Shown: piece by piece, positions 29,262 through 39,760 of the stretch
Layout of the letters: every line of letters begins with the position of its first letter
How positions within the stretch are numbered: position 1 is the first letter of the stretch
Assembly: GCA_963705155.1 (NCBI GenBank)
Contig: CAVPJC010000014.1
Span: forward strand, 248,001 to 312,000
DNA: 64,000 bases
DNA from: CAVPJC01 sp963705155
GTDB taxonomy: Bacteria > Chloroflexota > Anaerolineae > Anaerolineales > UBA4823
Direction: 5' to 3'
The notes under the pieces: generated by a model
Told to the model about the DNA's origin: nothing
The model's database searches: none
Seen by the model: only the letters and a program-made list of their open reading frames with translations
Program-made: the position numbers and the translations under genes

Positions 29262-30476
29262 TCAGCGGCCGATCGAAATGGCCAGGTAGGCCGCTTCCAT
29301 ATCTTTCACGAGCACATCCCAGTAATAATTCTGAATTCGCTCCGATCCGCGGTGGCGCAGCTCGTCTTTCAAGGCATCATCGGTGAGAACCTGTTCCAGG
29401 CTGTGGGCCAGGCTTTCTACATCTCCAGGTGAACAAAGCAGACCTGCCGGCGGGTCGCCCAGCAGACGCCGGCGCTCGCCGACGTCTGCAGTGACAAAGG
29501 GCACACCGCAAGCCCAGCTTTCAAATAATTTTAATGGGGATCTGCCGAGAGCGGCGCCATCATCATAGACCGGATCGACCGATACCTGCGCCAGGTGGTA
29601 GTAGTTGACTACCTCGGCAGGGGAAACGCGCCCGGTGAAGGTGATCGCGCCTGCCAGGCCCATCTGCGCGGCGATGGCTTGCAGGCGGGTGAATTCATCC
29701 CCACCGCCTACGAGTAGAAGAACTGTCTCCGGAACGGCCTGGTGAACGTGAGCAAAAGCCTGAAAAAGGAGATCGACCGGGTGACTTGGGCTGCTCAGGC
29801 TGCCAACGTAAAGGATGATCTGCCGGTTCTGCAAGCCCAAGCGGAGGCGCAAACCATCGACCACCCCCTGGTCAGGAGGCTTGAACCGCTCGCGATCCAC
29901 CCCGTTGGAAACGTAGAAAATCTTGTCAGGCGGCACACCGTTGGAAAGAAGGCGCTGGCGGTTGAAATCGGTGTGGGTGGTGATTCCATCCACCCGGTGG
30001 GGTGTCCAATTTTCGAAGAATTGAACTACCTTTTGCTGCCAGCCAGCCTTGAAATGACCGATGGCAGCTTCATAGTCGTCGCAGTCCAGAAATACGTGTT
30101 TTCCAGTTAGATACTTCCCGGCCAACCCCCCCAGGCTGTTCATCGGGTGGGGTTTGCAGATGTGGATGATGTCGGCCTGGCTGCTGACTGCCAAGCGGGC
30201 AAATTTTATCGTCGCCCGGGTTGTCAACTGCAACAGCTGGCTTGAAGAATAGTAGGTCTTTATATTGCCCTGTTTACGCACGTGCATCGGTCCCAGGTAA
30301 CTAATTTCAACACCGCCGGATTCGTAGCGGGTCTGCACCAGAGATTCGAAATTGGAATGCAGCGCGGCGATGGTCACCTGATGGCCAATTTTCGCCATCT
30401 CGCTCGCCAGTGGGAGGTAGCGCCCCAAACCGCTGGGGCTTTCCAGGTCCTGTGTCAACAAGTACAGGATTCGCAT
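29262..30476 (-). CDS. GT4 family glycosyltransferase
   Basis: A 404-residue GT-B glycosyltransferase. The N-terminal acceptor domain starts RILYLLTQDLESPSGLGRYL; the C-terminal donor domain has VSNGVDRERFKPP, ILYVGSLSSPSHPVDLLFQA, TFTGRVSPAEVVNYYHLAQV and the nucleotide-sugar site SPLKLFESWACGVPFVTADVG with the conserved Glu. It transfers a sugar from a nucleotide donor in surface polysaccharide synthesis. Its ATG follows directly on the stop of the upstream glycosyltransferase (TAAATG), implying coupled translation. Confidence 0.92.
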   Translation of the reverse strand: MRILYLLTQDLESPSGLGRYLPLASEMAKIGHQVTIAALHSNFESLVQTRYESGGVEISYLGPMHVRKQGNIKTYYSSSQLLQLTTRATIKFARLAVSSQADIIHICKPHPMNSLGGLAGKYLTGKHVFLDCDDYEAAIGHFKAGWQQKVVQFFENWTPHRVDGITTHTDFNRQRLLSNGVPPDKIFYVSNGVDRERFKPPDQGVVDGLRLRLGLQNRQIILYVGSLSSPSHPVDLLFQAFAHVHQAVPETVLLLVGGGDEFTRLQAIAAQMGLAGAITFTGRVSPAEVVNYYHLAQVSVDPVYDDGAALGRSPLKLFESWACGVPFVTADVGERRRLLGDPPAGLLCSPGDVESLAHSLEQVLTDDALKDELRHRGSERIQNYYWDVLVKDMEAAYLAISIGR

Positions 30477-31613
30477 TTACACACCCTCACCGGTCAGCTC
30501 ACGCAGATGCCGGGCAAACTGCTGTCCAATCTGGTCGAGATTAAATTTTTCGTGGAAAATTTGAAATCCTGATTTAGCCAGTCGGCGGCACAACTCCGGG
30601 TCATCTTTCAGGGTGCGGATGCCGTCAGCGAGAGAGGCAGCATCGCCGCGTTCGCAGAGATAAAGGTGCTGCGCATGCCGGAGACTCTCTGGCAGAGCCG
30701 GGGTACTGGCGCTGATGACCGGTTTGCGCATCGCAAACCCCTCATAGATTTTGTTGTTATTGGTCAGGGTGTTCTGCCGGGTGGTGCCAAAGACCCCCAG
30801 GACCAGATCAGCCCTGGCAATGTGCTGCACCAGGGCATCTCGCTCCAGCCACTCGATAAATTGTACATTTTTAAGGCCGTATTTTTCCGCAGCAGCACGT
30901 GCGCCGGGCAGGTCCGGACCTGCGCCAATCATTTCGAAGGTAATATTTGGGTCTTCCGCCAGCATGCGGGCGGCTTCAACGATGGTTCCAACGCCATGGT
31001 TGGGAATATAGGAGCCATAATAGATCACCCGGAATACAATTTGTTTTTTTTCAGCGGCAGGTTGGGGCACGAAAAAGCGTTCATCGGCGCCAATCTGCAC
31101 GATGCGAAAGCGGTCTGGCTTCAGATTGTGGGTCTGACAGAACCATTCAACAAATTGCCGGGTATCCAATATCATCATATCGGGCAAGCGGCAGGCCAGT
31201 TTTTCGAGAAACCGTATCAATTTGCCGGTGCCGGGACTGCGCACATGTATGCCGCGCTCCTGCGTGATCAAATACAGGGAGTTGAGCACATCCCACACCA
31301 GTGGTTTGCGCGAGGTCCAGGCTAACAGCCGCGCCAGGAAAATATCGTAGTGCCCGGGATAACCGACCACGAGAATATCGAAAGGACCCAAGCGTGAATA
31401 ACGGAGCAAGAGCCTGGTGTAAGCGCTCGCCATTCGAATCCAGAAGCCTGGTTTCCGCCACCCGCCGCTGGCAACGTTGACGCGATCTTCGACACTGCTC
31501 CAGAGCTTCTGGTGGCACTCGACCACCTCGATCCCGGCGCGGCGCAGTCCCTCGATCAAGATTTGATTGCGGGCATATTCAGCCCGGTAAGTGCCAAAAT
31601 AACAAACACGCAT
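30477..31613 (-). CDS. GT4 family glycosyltransferase
   Basis: A 378-residue GT-B enzyme. VCYFGTYRAEYARNQILIEG opens the acceptor domain; the donor domain includes VIYYGSYIPNHGVGTIVEAA, EMIGAGPDLPGARAAAEK, VQFIEWLERDALVQHIARAD and NKIYEGFAMRKPVISASTPA. It is similar in organisation to its neighbour but not closely related in sequence. It is the middle gene of a minus-strand run of four glycan genes. Confidence 0.92.
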   Translation of the reverse strand: MRVCYFGTYRAEYARNQILIEGLRRAGIEVVECHQKLWSSVEDRVNVASGGWRKPGFWIRMASAYTRLLLRYSRLGPFDILVVGYPGHYDIFLARLLAWTSRKPLVWDVLNSLYLITQERGIHVRSPGTGKLIRFLEKLACRLPDMMILDTRQFVEWFCQTHNLKPDRFRIVQIGADERFFVPQPAAEKKQIVFRVIYYGSYIPNHGVGTIVEAARMLAEDPNITFEMIGAGPDLPGARAAAEKYGLKNVQFIEWLERDALVQHIARADLVLGVFGTTRQNTLTNNNKIYEGFAMRKPVISASTPALPESLRHAQHLYLCERGDAASLADGIRTLKDDPELCRRLAKSGFQIFHEKFNLDQIGQQFARHLRELTGEGV

Positions 31614-31665
31614 CCTGTATCTAATCCACCAGGTATTTTACCCGCAAACCGGGGCAGCGCTGAGG

Positions 31666-34177
31666 TTATTGAAGGTAAATGACTTCGAATACCCACACCC
31701 GATCCTGGTGATAAACGAGGCGATAATAGGGGCTGTTCAGTAAAATTTGCGCATCGAGTGCATAATCAATCGGGGCGTTGACGCTGCCCTGCCTTTGACC
31801 CAGATAGATGTGGGTCACCCCGCGTTCCTGAAGCCGGTTGATGAGATCGGGAGAATCCATTCCCAGGGCATGCGCGTCTTGCACCAGGGCATTAACCCAC
31901 TGGCGGTAATCTGGTCGAGGACCTTCTTCGAAGCCATAATTGGCCGGTGGAAGAGTTGTCGCCCGTTCTGCCAGCAGCGGCAGCCACCAACCGGCGTCGG
32001 ATCCGGCGACGGTGTAATCGCCATAAGCGGGAAAGGCGTTAACCATGAAAAGTGAATTGAGCGGCAAGTGTGATTGTATCCAATGGGCTGCCCGTAAATC
32101 CGCCCGCGTGATCAATGCAAACCGGGCTGGTTGGATATCCTGAACACGGGCGCGCGCACCCAGGATGGCTGCAACGAGCACAACCACCAATGAGATCGTT
32201 GATATGGCGCCCCGTATGAGCATAGGTCTCTGCAGAGGCGGTTGTTTTTCCACGGTAATATCGGCTGGAAACAGACTGCCAATCATCGCGCCGGCCAATA
32301 TCCCCGCCGGTATATAGGCTGCAATCAAAACCGCAAAGTTTGTGATAGCGCCCGCGCCGGGGAGGTTGAGCCATTGGGGATTGGCCGCCAGAAAATTCAG
32401 CAGCCACCACACTGAAATCACGATAACGCACTTGTTTTTTTGCCATATTCCATAGGCTGCCAGAAGTGGAAGAACCAACCACAACCATGCCGGCAAATAA
32501 GTGAGAAGGTTGCCGATGGAATTGGTTTGCATTGCCAGGGTGCCAACCTGGCTGGCAGGCGTGGAAAGCTGGTTGCCAAGGATATCGAGGGTCTTACCGG
32601 CGTATACGTGGATCAGCCATGGGGAAAATAACACCACAGACCCAATTCCCAGGATAATGATTTTTTGAAAATGTTGTTTCCATATCAGGGTAGGCAGCTT
32701 TATTAACGTGTATGCCAGGATGAAGATTGCCGCAAAAATGAGCACCCGGTAGTGGAAGAGCGCAGTGCCAGCCAACAGCACGCAGGTCAAGGCAAGCTGG
32801 CGTGCATTGAATCCTTTTTGCTCAAAGGTTTGGAAAAGGAACCAAGCCAGGATGGGGAGAACAACTTGTCCGGCAAGTTGTGTATAGCGTCCCCAATTGG
32901 TGTACTCTGCCGGCATGGGGGATAGCAAGCCGGCTACAAGGATGGTGATCACCGGGCTCCATGCACTCAAGGAAAGCTTGCGTGCGAGCGGCACCAGCGC
33001 CAATATCGCCAGCACGTTTAATATCTGGCCAGTGTAAAGCACGGCCTGGGGAACAGACAGGCCGGTCATCCAGGCAAAGACGGCGGCCAGAGAGTGAAAT
33101 CCAAAATGGTAAGTAAATGTGGTCAGTTCTGAATAAGGCAGCCACGAGTTAAACAGCCCACTATGATCCAGTATCAGGCGAGTAATGAGACTGTGCTGGT
33201 ATGAATCGCCATAGAGGGGTACGTCCAGCAGGCGAATGGCCCAAAAGCGGGAGAAAATGATCAATCCTGCGACAAGAATGAAGGCCAGTTCGGGGAAACC
33301 CGATTGGATTCTAGGTGGTGGTGTGATTCGAATAACCAGCTTAGCGTTTCGGGATAGGTTTCTTTGGATCCCGCCTCGCCAGAAGAGCGCCAGTACGCCA
33401 GCGATGGGTGGTAGAAAGGCGTATATCGAGCCCAATCGCATTCCGAGGATCGACGTCCACAAAAACAGTAATGGGTAGATGGCAGCGCTGAGGCCGCCTG
33501 CCAGGGCGAGTTTGCTGCTAAAAGGTTGTTGGTGCCAGTCTGGTAGGCTCAGTGCCAGTAAACCCCATCCGGGGAGCAAGAATAACACGACTGCCGCAGC
33601 CAGCATGCCCACCCAGGTGAATAGTTCCCTGACCAGGCCGCTGGAAACTTCTTGTGACCGGTAGTTAAGGCGAAAGGTGAGTTGAGAATCCAGGGGCACG
33701 TCGTTGAGATAAGCTGCGCCATCCAAATAGCTGTCCCCGGGTCCAGAGCCGGCTAACAGGCTGGCTTTGCCTTGTACTTGGAGCTGAAGGAAATAATCGT
33801 GATGCTGTGATCCGGGCAGGGCTTGAAAGCGGAAGCGGTAAAAACCGGGCTGCGTTATGTCTTCGAGAGGGAGAGCGGCGCGCGCGATTTCCTGGTTTGG
33901 TGTGTCGGGTTTATCGTACAGGCTCAGGCGAATTTCGCCTTCTCCAGGCTGATCTGGACTTAAATAAATTGTTATCCCTTGCAATCCGGCGTAAGCGGCA
34001 GTGAATGTCTGTCCGATGCTGCCTGTCTGTGTCAGCGGGATATTTCCGGTATGCTGCACTTGCTGGAAGCTGACAATTGGGGAACAGGCGCAAAGAACGA
34101 GAATCCCCTCCGAGTACCAACGCCAGTTTTGTAAACGTCTTTAGCGCATTCGAAAGCGGTTCCGCCCTGGTGCTCAT
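31666..34177 (-). CDS. Large multi-pass membrane protein, GT-C-like, frameshifted at N-terminus
   Basis: The start is best placed at ATG 34177, whose ATGA overlaps the upstream GT2 stop. The N-terminus then runs ALKTFTKLALVLGG; deleting one G from a GGGG near 34106 joins it to ILVLCACSPIVSFQ, a hydrophobic signal with a possible lipobox. An extracytoplasmic beta domain of about 150 residues (TFTAAYAGLQGITIYLSPDQ) precedes twelve or so transmembrane helices. A soluble C-terminal part has RADLRAAHWIQSHLPLNSLF and VAGSDAGWWLPLLAERATT, a layout seen in GT-C polyprenyl-sugar transferases and related uncharacterised proteins. It is probably a membrane glycosyltransferase of the pathway, though no catalytic motif can be named with certainty. 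Confidence 0.65.
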
Positions 34178-35139
34178 TTTTCCTCGCGTGGTGGGGAGTT
34201 GTCAAGCTCAATTCTCCGGACGCGATAGAGCAGCTCTTCCATGATCTTACGGTTGAAACCGATCAAATCTGCCAGCAGGCCAATTAATAGCACCTGAAAA
34301 CCCAGGATGAGTAATACGGCCGAAAGGATCACCGATTGGATCAAACCGGTCCCCGCACCGATGAAATAATTCAAGTAAATGAACCTTGCCCCCAGTAACA
34401 ATCCAACCAGGATCATTAACACCCCTGCGGTTGTAAATACTCGCAAGGGCCGGTACATGGTGTAAGCGCGCAGGATGGTGGCTGTTGAATTGGTGATGTA
34501 ATGAGGCAGGCTGCGCATCAGGCGTGATGGGCGGGTTTGTGGATTGGTTCGCACGGGGACAAAAGCTATCGCCATCCGCCTCGACCCGGCTTGAATCAAA
34601 GTCTCTAACGTGTATGAGTATTCACTTAAGACGAGCGTTCTGAGTGCAGCCTCCCGGCTGAGAGCTCGAAATCCGCTGGTGGCATCGGGTATGGTTGTAC
34701 CGGAGGCGCGGCCGATCACCCAGCTCCCAAGACGCTGCAACAGGCGTTTGGAGGGTGAAAATGCTGCTAATGTGCCAACCCCGCGATCCCCAACGACGAT
34801 ATCGGCTGCGCCGGACAATATCGGCGCAATGAGTCGTCCGATATCATCTGCCAGGTACTGGTTGTCGGCATCGGTGTTGACGATGATGTCGGCTCCGTGT
34901 TTCAAGCAAGCGTCAACGCCGGCGGTAAAACCGGCGGCCAACCCTAAATGGCTGCCCAGGCGGACGACATGATGCGCGCCGCTTTGGGCGGCTGCTTCGG
35001 CGGTGCTGTCTGTGCTGCCATCATCGATCACCAGGTATTCAATTGAGTCGATACCGGCGAGGCGGCGTGGTAACGCCTGCAAGGTTGCAGGAAGTGTCTG
35101 AGCTTCATTGTAGCAAGGGATCTGAATGATGAGTTTCAA
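34174..35139 (-). CDS. GT2 glycosyltransferase with two C-terminal TM helices (DPM1/GtrB-like)
   Basis: KLIIQIPCYNEAQTLPATLQ, YLVIDDGSTDSTAEAA and IIVNTDADNQYLADDI give the nucleotide-sugar and metal sites of a polyisoprenyl-phosphate glycosyltransferase. Two hydrophobic helices near the C-terminus (VFTTAGVLMILVGLLLGARF and SVILSAVLLILGFQVLLIGL) are typical of the GtrB/ArnC-like subgroup. It likely loads a sugar onto a polyprenyl phosphate, which the GT-C-like protein downstream could use as donor; that link is inference. The apparent start is a TTG at 35139 with no clear ribosome site. Confidence 0.88.
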   Translation of the reverse strand: MKLIIQIPCYNEAQTLPATLQALPRRLAGIDSIEYLVIDDGSTDSTAEAAAQSGAHHVVRLGSHLGLAAGFTAGVDACLKHGADIIVNTDADNQYLADDIGRLIAPILSGAADIVVGDRGVGTLAAFSPSKRLLQRLGSWVIGRASGTTIPDATSGFRALSREAALRTLVLSEYSYTLETLIQAGSRRMAIAFVPVRTNPQTRPSRLMRSLPHYITNSTATILRAYTMYRPLRVFTTAGVLMILVGLLLGARFIYLNYFIGAGTGLIQSVILSAVLLILGFQVLLIGLLADLIGFNRKIMEELLYRVRRIELDNSPPREEK

Positions 35140-35179
35140 GGTTTCAGGTTACTTTACATTGGCGATCAGGTGTCTGTTT

Positions 35180-38100
35180 TCATCTCGGAATGGCAGGCAA
35201 GAATACGGGTAAACCCACCCTGGCCCAGATCTGGTAGGCCACATCGTTTCCGGCAACACGCCCATCAATGTGCGTGACCCTGAGGTACACGGTTGCATGA
35301 GTGCCTGCTCTCCAATCCAGGTTCACCGGTTCGCCAAATTCTGACGCAGCTTTTTCAGCCAACAACGAAATGCCGTCAGCGGCATAAAGTTGGAGGCGGG
35401 CTGCACTGCTGACATCCAGTGGATGTACCAACACAGCCAGCCGTTCACCTTGCCTGACCGTGAGTTGGTACCAATCCTCGTCATTTAACCAACCGCTCCC
35501 GGCTGTTGGATTACAGAAAGTGTGTGTTTGCAAATTCCCCACACCCGATAATATTTTAGCAGATACCTGGCTGTTATCGGTTTCGAAATAATCCCCACTG
35601 CTGCAAATGTTTGCCGGGATTGTGATGCTGGCTTCTGCCTGGGTTGGGTAGATTTCGGCATTGCCAATCCGGTCCACCGCGCGCATCCGAAAATTGTAGG
35701 TCTGGTTGGCCTGGCCGATCACCCAGGTTGAGTTTTCGATGGAGGAGATACCCGTCACCCAGTCTACCCAGTTTCCTCCCACAAGCTTTTGGATATCGAC
35801 ATAATCGATCCCTGAAAGGTTATCGCTTCCATTCCATTGCAAGAGGATTGCAGTTCTTTCAGGGTTTAGAGGAAGCTGCAGCATGGATGTCACCGGCGGG
35901 GTGCGGTCGAGCCACAGGTTCCACGAAGCCGCGCCGCTCCAATTGCCAGCCCAATCAAAAGAGCGAGCGTAAAAAGCGATGTCTTTCTGATCTGGCAAGC
36001 TGGTCGTGCTGAAAGGAAAACTCCAACCATTGCTGCCATCCCAATCCATGCCGAGCAAACTCCAGTCTGCGAACGCCCAGTCACCGGGATGCCAGTAGTA
36101 GGCTACATGGCTCACCCCGCTGCCGGCATCGCTGGTTTGAACATCCAAATTGACAGTCCCGTTAGGCAGGAAGGTGGAGACTGGAGGCGAGACCAACACA
36201 GTAGTGGGGCGGATGGTCTCGTTACCGTAAAGTTTGATCGTGTAAGTGTACAGGCTGCCACCACTACCGGGATGATCCCAGGCTTTTACCTTGATGAAAT
36301 AGACGCCAGTTCTGTTAAGGCGATAATTTAGTAACGAGTCGGTGCTCACGCCTGGATAACGATCATCGTTGCTGGCAAGTACAGAGATTCCGTCTTGATC
36401 TAATAAAAATACCATGGTATCTGGAGTGACCGGTTGAAGCGCTTCAACAGACACCCCTATCTGATCGCCGGCAGTACCATTGAAAGAATACACATCCATG
36501 TCGCCCGCCGGACATATTTGTCCGGTCAATGTTGCCCCATAGCTCATGAGACGAGCCTGTGCGGGAAGATCATTTGGTTCGCCGGTTGCCAGACAACCAG
36601 GCGGGGTCTGGAGTGAAATTGAAAAATCGTCAATAAACCAGCCAGAATATGTATTTTTCAGCGCATCCAGGGTATTAAAATGAAAGCGGATCCGAACGGT
36701 ATGACCGTTAAATGCCGAGAGATCGATGGCCGGGCTTTGCAGCCAGTAATTGACAGGGTCATCGGTAAGTTGGAGTAAATTGGTAAATGGACTGCCGTCC
36801 ACCGAGATTTGCACCCATCTCTGATCCCAGTGCCTTCCAGGACTTTCACTTTCATAGCGATACCAAAATCGAAGGGCATACCCGGTGGCAGAAATATTTA
36901 TAGGCGGGGAGGTCAGGTCGCCGAAATTTGGCTTTCCATTATCATAACCGGTTGCGCCATACACCTCGTACGACCAGCCGCGCGCTCCGAGTGGAGTATG
37001 GTTACTTTCGACCGATTGGTCCCAATTTCGGCTTCTGCCCCAGAGGTTGTAGCTTGTTTCCATATTGTCAGAATAAGGCGCTGTGTAGGTGCTGGAAGCT
37101 GGATAGTCAATTGTTTGCACCGTGAATGATTGTGACGCGCTCCAACCGCTCTCTCCTGCAGCATTACGAGATTGCACCTGCCAGGTATATGCGCCAGCAA
37201 TGATCTTCCCTAGAATATAGTTGTTTTCGTTCTGCCATTCCTTGACAACCCCATTCCACCGGACCCGAAATTGGGTTGAAGCACCTGCATCCTCCCAGTG
37301 CAGGATGGCGGTGGGATCAGCAGCTTCGCTGATTGTTTCATCTGGTAACGGCGAAATGAGGCGAGGCGAAGCCGGTGGGAGATTGGAGGCCTGGATGAGG
37401 AGCGATGAGGTCGTGTCGGTGGTAACGCGGTTGTCATCCAAACTGGCATCGGCGGTACCGAAGGATTCACTTCTGCCGCTCAAATTTTCCCCATCAAAGA
37501 TTGTGAGGGTTACGGTCGGGCCAACTTTCAATGAGGCGGCATTGTTGTTCCCGAGAGCACCCAGGCCAGATGAATCATGGGAGCCGATGCCAAACACAGC
37601 ACAGGCTCCCTGGTAATCCGTGTCCGCGAAGAGAGCTGCCTGGCCTATCCCGGGATTACAGGATGGTGGCGGGGGACAATTGAAATCTTTGATGAAATGG
37701 CGCAGCCCGGGCAACCCGGTTGCCTGGTTGCCGTCCTGATCTCGAATTTCAAGGGCAACGCTGACAGGTCCATCGGGAACCTGGTTTGTGCACATATCCC
37801 ATTGATAGGTAAAAGGTGAGGTGGTGAGTTGTGGACCGACATTTTGCCATTCATCATTGAAATTCGCTTTGATCTGAATTGATGCAACCCCGCTCTGATC
37901 GTCGCTCGCCCAACCGGTAACTGGGATAGTGGCGGATGAAACCGCCGACCCGGTCTCAGGCGTTATCAGGTCGCCCCACGGCGCGTTCAAATCAGATCGT
38001 ACGATGTTACCCGATATATAGGCTGAACGCGCCGTTACGCAAACATCTCCCGGTTCTGTGCAGTACGGAAAATCAATGCTGACTCGCGGTCTACCGCCAT

Positions 38101-39019
38101 TGATATCCACATCATTGAAGGTGATATCAACGGATTTCCCCCAGTAAGTCCAGTATGGCAGCGTCTCCACCTGAAAATGCAGGTGATGCCCCGTACTCAT
38201 GCCAGTGTCATCGGCAATGCCGATGAACTGTCCTTGTGAAACGCTGGCACCGATATGCTTAAGCGCCGCAGGAATACTGTATTGCGCCAGGTGCATGTAA
38301 AGCTGGTAGGTGACAGGAGAAGTGCTGGTATCTTCCAGAACGATGTAATTGGGTGCGTCTGGATCTCCATTCTCAACTGCATCGTAGAACATCCACACTT
38401 TCCCATCACGGGCAGCGTGTATATTAAACATCGTCCGGGAAATATAAAAATCAAAACTATAATGCGCATTTTTGGATGGGAAATCAGCATCGTGGGCGAC
38501 GCTGCGGGAAAGATAAACGGTTTTCCCGCGTTCCCAGGGGAGCAAATAGCCGCTGATCGGAGCTGATGGTTGGAGAGCTGTCAGCGGCTGGTTCATTGCC
38601 AGCCAGGTTTGCCGGACGGTATCAGAGATAATTTCGCCGGGAGCGGTGGCGAGAGCCTCTGAAAAAGCAGTATCGGAAGGCAGGATGGCATTCCAGATAT
38701 CGCCATTGCGATGGGCGAAAGCGAGACCCGGTTCTGATGGAATGGGTTCGCCTGTTTGTGGATGGAGGGGCAGCAGCCATGCGGAGGCCCAGGAGTTATC
38801 TTGTGAATACGCCTGCAGTTCAACATCGAATTTCACCAGTTGTATCGACTGGACAGCCAGCCCTCGCTCTTCTAATGCGCTCAGGATTGCTTCTTCGGCC
38901 GGATCTATTGCAGGCGGGTCATCCAAGAGCCTGGGAGGTAATGGAGCCGACAGTATTTTTTGCGGGAGAAGCATCGCCAATATTGTCAGCGCAATCAAAA
39001 TTCCTAGTCTAAATTTCAT
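35180..39019 (-). CDS. Large secreted M23 metallopeptidase with FN3, MAM-like and PPC domains
   Basis: This 1279-residue exported protein begins with a signal peptide (FRLGILIALTILAMLLPQ). The LytM/M23 peptidase lies at about residues 165-310: HYSFDF supplies the first His and Asp ligands and GHHLHFQVE the HxH. Then follow an Ig/FN3-like region, a crystallin-like ALFADTDYQGACAVFG domain, another FN3-like domain, a MAM-like domain (GWFIDDFSIS, about residue 850), a PPC domain (PAGDMDVYSFNGTAGD), FN3-like repeats and a second PPC domain (DEDWYQLTVRQGERLAVLV). It ends VGLPVFLPAIPR. M23 enzymes usually cut peptidoglycan cross-links. It lies 40 bp upstream of the glycan genes. Confidence 0.9.
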   Translation of the reverse strand: MKFRLGILIALTILAMLLPQKILSAPLPPRLLDDPPAIDPAEEAILSALEERGLAVQSIQLVKFDVELQAYSQDNSWASAWLLPLHPQTGEPIPSEPGLAFAHRNGDIWNAILPSDTAFSEALATAPGEIISDTVRQTWLAMNQPLTALQPSAPISGYLLPWERGKTVYLSRSVAHDADFPSKNAHYSFDFYISRTMFNIHAARDGKVWMFYDAVENGDPDAPNYIVLEDTSTSPVTYQLYMHLAQYSIPAALKHIGASVSQGQFIGIADDTGMSTGHHLHFQVETLPYWTYWGKSVDITFNDVDINGGRPRVSIDFPYCTEPGDVCVTARSAYISGNIVRSDLNAPWGDLITPETGSAVSSATIPVTGWASDDQSGVASIQIKANFNDEWQNVGPQLTTSPFTYQWDMCTNQVPDGPVSVALEIRDQDGNQATGLPGLRHFIKDFNCPPPPSCNPGIGQAALFADTDYQGACAVFGIGSHDSSGLGALGNNNAASLKVGPTVTLTIFDGENLSGRSESFGTADASLDDNRVTTDTTSSLLIQASNLPPASPRLISPLPDETISEAADPTAILHWEDAGASTQFRVRWNGVVKEWQNENNYILGKIIAGAYTWQVQSRNAAGESGWSASQSFTVQTIDYPASSTYTAPYSDNMETSYNLWGRSRNWDQSVESNHTPLGARGWSYEVYGATGYDNGKPNFGDLTSPPINISATGYALRFWYRYESESPGRHWDQRWVQISVDGSPFTNLLQLTDDPVNYWLQSPAIDLSAFNGHTVRIRFHFNTLDALKNTYSGWFIDDFSISLQTPPGCLATGEPNDLPAQARLMSYGATLTGQICPAGDMDVYSFNGTAGDQIGVSVEALQPVTPDTMVFLLDQDGISVLASNDDRYPGVSTDSLLNYRLNRTGVYFIKVKAWDHPGSGGSLYTYTIKLYGNETIRPTTVLVSPPVSTFLPNGTVNLDVQTSDAGSGVSHVAYYWHPGDWAFADWSLLGMDWDGSNGWSFPFSTTSLPDQKDIAFYARSFDWAGNWSGAASWNLWLDRTPPVTSMLQLPLNPERTAILLQWNGSDNLSGIDYVDIQKLVGGNWVDWVTGISSIENSTWVIGQANQTYNFRMRAVDRIGNAEIYPTQAEASITIPANICSSGDYFETDNSQVSAKILSGVGNLQTHTFCNPTAGSGWLNDEDWYQLTVRQGERLAVLVHPLDVSSAARLQLYAADGISLLAEKAASEFGEPVNLDWRAGTHATVYLRVTHIDGRVAGNDVAYQIWARVGLPVFLPAIPR

Positions 39020-39222
39020 GAAATATTCCCTGAATCACGGATGCCCATCCCAATTCATCCTTCCGGACAATGTTCGATGACTGGCAATGGATTAATGATA
39101 CACCAAATTGCTTTGATAGAGTCAGGGTGCAGGATTTATTCCATCGGATCAAAAGGATTTTCTAACAAATATACAATTTTGTTGGGCGAATGCCAGGAAT
39201 GCGTCCAACCGATCAAGATTGG

Positions 39223-39228
39223 TATAAT
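39223..39228 (+). promoter_or_regulatory. Possible -10 box upstream of the 39.3 kb cluster
   Basis: A perfect TATAAT stands 74 bp before the ATG at 39302, in the 280-bp gap between the divergent M23 gene and the first cluster gene. No good -35 box is visible at the usual spacing. Nothing else was recognised in this gap. Confidence 0.3.
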
Positions 39229-39301
39229 ATTGGATGATGAATGGTTGGCGTGGGGAGATCGGCAGATTCCCTTCTCATAATGTCAGGTGTAATATTTGAA
39301 A

Positions 39302-39754
39302 ATGCGAGTGTTAATGTGGATTTTGTTTGTGGCCTGTCTTCCAGCTGCCCTCGCGGCAGGTTTTTTTGCATGGAGGGGAATTAATCATGCTGAAGTAATA
39401 GTCGAATGGACCACAGCCAGCGAGTTGGACACTGTTGGTTTCAATGTGTACCGGAGCGATACAAAGGATGGGCAATACCAACTTGTGAACGAGAGCCTGA
39501 TCCCTGGCTCATCCGATCCTCTAACCGGAGGGTCTTACACCTACCGTGATAGCGATGTAAAACCCGGAGGAACTTATTATTATCAATTGGAGGATATCGA
39601 ATCGGATGGCAGCTCCAACAGTTTCGGTCCGATTGAAGTAAAGGCGCAGGCAGGAGGGATCAGTGAGATGGTATTGGCGATAGCTCTCTTCTTTTTTGGT
39701 ATTGCCGGCATCCAGGTGCTGCGTAATAAAAGAAAACCAGCGGGTATCGCATAA
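39302..39754 (+). CDS. Membrane-anchored FN3-like domain protein (copy 1)
   Basis: About 150 residues: an N-terminal hydrophobic helix (VLMWILFVACLPAALAAGFF), one FN3-like domain and a C-terminal helix (MVLAIALFFFGIAGIQVL) followed by RNKRK. The domain core reads VIVEWTTASELDTVGFNVYR, then YTYRDSDVKPGGTYYYQLED. The same domain recurs at 43.4 and 45.2 kb. The layout suggests an external domain held by one or two membrane segments. It is 6 bp before the HPr-kinase-like gene, so co-transcribed. ATG 39302 is preferred over TTG 39296. Function unknown. Confidence 0.75.
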   Translation: MRVLMWILFVACLPAALAAGFFAWRGINHAEVIVEWTTASELDTVGFNVYRSDTKDGQYQLVNESLIPGSSDPLTGGSYTYRDSDVKPGGTYYYQLEDIESDGSSNSFGPIEVKAQAGGISEMVLAIALFFFGIAGIQVLRNKRKPAGIA

Positions 39755-39760
39755 AATCCA

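Noticed and set aside
30666..31325. 219-residue open frame on the plus strand
   Set aside because: It is antisense to a clear GT4 glycosyltransferase and has no recognisable domain.
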